Shown piece by piece: positions 62,801 to 64,000 of a DNA stretch of 64,000 nucleotides. A program made the position numbers and the translations under genes. Below the pieces are notes generated by a model. The model was not told the DNA's origin. It did no database searches and saw only the letters and a program-made list of their open reading frames with translations. Where the stretch lies: NCBI GenBank assembly GCA_015056575.1, contig SVGA01000001.1, forward strand, positions 186,001-250,000. The letters run 5' to 3'. The first letter of the stretch is position 1, and each line of letters begins with the position of its first letter. Origin of the DNA: Butyrivibrio sp. Its GTDB lineage: Bacteria > Bacillota > Clostridia > Lachnospirales > Lachnospiraceae.

Positions 62801-64000
62801 AAGTCTTTTACAGATATAATTTTCGCGGATAAAACGTTTGGAATCAAGTCACAGTATATAAAGGCGGAAAAAGATAAGATCAACACCATGACTTTTCTGG
62901 ATTATAAAGATCATGGTTCTTCGATATTTCTAAATGGAGGAGTATGTGAAGCTCCCGGAAAGATAAGATATTATGTATCCCCCGGAGTATATATCAAAGA
63001 TGCAATGATAACCATTGATGGAAATCTATATTATTTTTCCAAAGATGGTTATATGTATTCGGGTTTTCTTAATGTTGGCGACAGCACCTATTATTTCAAT
63101 GAGTTTGAAGACTCAAGGGAATCCCTTGGCATTTCCGCATCGATACCTCAGTTTGCGGCAGTTAAAGGAGTATTTTCTGTCAGGGATAAAACGTATTATG
63201 CAAATCCCAATTCATATGCGCTTGTTAAGAACCGTATGATCACTATTGCGGGGACGCAGTATTATCTTAATGCTAATGGAGAGAGATATTATCCTGAGGA
63301 CAAACGGACTGCGCAGGAGAAGATGTTTGATCAGAACGGTATGTATGAAAGATATGGCAACTGGGGATACAACGTTGTGTCATCAAAATGTCCGGTTGAT
63401 GTCAGAGTGTATGATCTTGCCGGAAATGTGGTTGCGGAAATTACTAATGATCAGCCAACATCGTTCAGAGAGGATATATTTGCCGAATTTGACGATAATG
63501 AGATAAAAATGATTGGCATTCCTGCTAATGAAGAATTCTCGGTTCTCATCACGGCTATTGGCTCAGGAACATTGGACTACTCTGTTACTGAGTTTAGTAA
63601 AGACGGCTTTGTAGAGCGAAAAACTGATTTCTTTGATATCAGCATTCAGAAGGGGGATGAGCTTAGTGGAACTGTGGCTGCTACAGCCCAGGATGCAGAG
63701 ACGAGTGAAAACTATCATTTTCACAGTTTAAAAAGAAATACTGATGAGGCTGACCTTGCCGCTTCCAGCATAGATATTGGAGCAAATAAGGTGGCTGCTA
63801 TTGTGAACGTAAAGGGGAATGGCACCTTTATCGGAGATACGATAGCACTTTACGGCGAATACATTAAGCTCACTGCTGTACCTGATGCAAACAGTACCTT
63901 TGACGGATGGTATGATGAGGCGGGGAATCTTATCACTGTCGAACCTGATTATAGACTGCGGCTCACAGAAAACACTTCGCTTACCGCCAAATTCGCAACC
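59864..64000 (+). CDS. Giant secreted protein with BspA-like repeats and cell-wall-binding-like repeats (3' end outside window)
   Basis: The frame opens at ATG 59864 behind GGGAGGCAG and is open for 1379 codons to the window end, so the gene is truncated only by the window. It starts with a signal peptide (about 1-26, VALLLALTLMVGNTQSVHA), then an acidic low-complexity region with five KEE repeats (95-109). About 280-410 has BspA/DUF285-type leucine-rich repeats (SSWDVSNVESMKEMFSGCSK). About 540-565 and 1045-1145 have choline-binding-like repeats (GWWRFDNNGYVLTG, YYFSKDGYMYSGF). The middle (about 590-1025) is helical and unfamiliar, and the final visible part has an FDGWYDEAGNLI InlB-B-like motif. 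It is probably surface-located, possibly an adhesin. Base composition is more AT-rich than its neighbours. Confidence 0.88.
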   Translation, partial: MRKSFGRGVALLLALTLMVGNTQSVHAADAIVESSEPEFLEYEEENNGSEDTANEVSNSEDLEETASMDEQLPNISDDDSEESIEETGLEEEENKEEKEEKEEKEEKEESELVASMSEDLLWLNDYQINDADVDDVNGIITLQPGSYKGERQKADLVVYSEAQYNNKVYRIAIAPAKSVGDDNAFVNVWGKKSSSSIASTVNSLTIKEGVILPASFYGLFGGMWELKSIVVEAKDESSEDGMLHITDAKLAFSDLDSCERIKISGVSTEKVQSFAGMFYMDFSLTDIDLDDSVFVTSSASSLSSMFGRCKKLESLPKITFDTSNATSMAVMFDQCYNLSAVDVSSWDVSNVESMKEMFSGCSKLKSLNTSGWKDTKLTDAFGMFSGCSELTTLDLSGIDFSGLKKDQYNKVPYRLFSNCKSLTEVAINNSIERFGDNCFLNTDSLTTINFIGTREEWGSCNDCNEDENGNRPDTILGRSDPTGNEILYNESLIVNFLNSEELQMESVSGWEYDGEGLPSRYKKGNDYLKNGEYPLSMRVNGNTVITGWWRFDNNGYVLTGQCGENYYNSVKNSDFPYGIRVSTQKIIDALKEKRASSVFESYKYSASFSQDVSWFIAALHGAADWGKVTRAIFGNFITDLYWGNYVPADEFWADVADDYMNDPVKCKEVFKKIAKSKVEKEVSFFDQINSGALATPEWDIIKNAYTITEDSLSDALKERMKEDAARLGAGNYKVDNEDYKKVLETIKNSEDPELYYNMYAKQIISTLGTIYSVSGDLMDNLKEDEAVKAYLEQVMETFDEGTNVSVAASNVYKDYQAEVARAMASVMINTFNEYNSWKKILGKNNFGVSVPDFGGDQEEFTKDAIVQLADAFLKTKLGKVSKFFESLEANSDMMKAFDEVITISNMKFEALRRLEEAENVLLREGYDPTLQDIVDYQMAFSVCKDLYALEYEDMYMYYAVNNMEPEKVPQEYKPIRDQFKSFTDIIFADKTFGIKSQYIKAEKDKINTMTFLDYKDHGSSIFLNGGVCEAPGKIRYYVSPGVYIKDAMITIDGNLYYFSKDGYMYSGFLNVGDSTYYFNEFEDSRESLGISASIPQFAAVKGVFSVRDKTYYANPNSYALVKNRMITIAGTQYYLNANGERYYPEDKRTAQEKMFDQNGMYERYGNWGYNVVSSKCPVDVRVYDLAGNVVAEITNDQPTSFREDIFAEFDDNEIKMIGIPANEEFSVLITAIGSGTLDYSVTEFSKDGFVERKTDFFDISIQKGDELSGTVAATAQDAETSENYHFHSLKRNTDEADLAASSIDIGANKVAAIVNVKGNGTFIGDTIALYGEYIKLTAVPDANSTFDGWYDEAGNLITVEPDYRLRLTENTSLTAKFAT
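60146..60190 (+). repeat. Five exact 9-bp coding repeats (Lys-Glu-Glu)
   Basis: AAAGAAGAA repeats five times at 60146-60190, encoding KEE units. Slippage would change the linker length in frame. Confidence 0.8.

Overview
The window looks like a chromosomal segment from a Lachnospiraceae firmicute, most likely Butyrivibrio or a close relative. This is inference from gene content: sucrose phosphorylase with a P-loop kinase, a DUF5717/DUF5716-type cassette, NHLM-type exporter ATPases, BspA-like and Ig-like giant secreted proteins, tandem Rpn-family nucleases, purine genes beside a MoxR/von Willebrand locus, and purine-rich Shine-Dalgarno sites. I saw no rRNA, tRNA or CRISPR array.

Layout. 1-3037: end of a MacA/YknX-like adaptor and two tandem MacB-like permeases. 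3038-3863: no gene, but a very large imperfect palindrome (core 3084-3730) crowned by three hairpins. 3864-10819: a tight four-gene cassette of unknown function (1195-aa helical-repeat protein, actin/Hsp70-like protein, helical-repeat protein, membrane coiled-coil protein), then a 7TM-GGDEF-EAL protein. 13954-21444: a 2496-aa secreted repeat protein. 21653-24724: three Rpn-family nuclease copies in one orientation, one with an in-frame stop and one truncated. 24830-33901: purF-purB-metF running almost without gaps into a moxR-DUF58-VWA-VWA-TPR (Bat-like) locus, then a cyclophilin. 34475-34815: a second, smaller inverted-repeat element and degenerate repeats.

34816-42332 is carbohydrate uptake and use: an ABC sugar importer without its own ATPase, a LacI-family regulator, a P-loop kinase and a GH13_18 sucrose phosphorylase. 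42427-50699 holds an NHLM-type exporter pair (one with a C39 peptidase), a 30-aa Cys peptide too short for routine calling, a membrane-anchored HMA metal-binding protein, and an Ala/Pro/Glu-rich protein with an exact 117-bp repeat array. A divergent membrane protein of unknown function lies beside the exporter. 50857-54944 carries a MATE exporter, an SLC1-type symporter fused to a soluble N-terminal domain, and a lipoprotein. 55128-58633 is a LacI-family regulator and glycogen phosphorylase, with palindromic operators at both promoters. 58884-59639 is a short-chain dehydrogenase. From 59864 a second giant secreted protein runs off the window end.

The strongest candidates for something undescribed are the 650-700 bp palindrome at 3073-3761, the smaller element of the same architecture at 34500-34692, the 3864-10819 cassette, and the exporter/Cys-peptide/HMA/Ala-rich-protein locus at 43818-50699. 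Family names come from motif recognition alone; no database search was possible.
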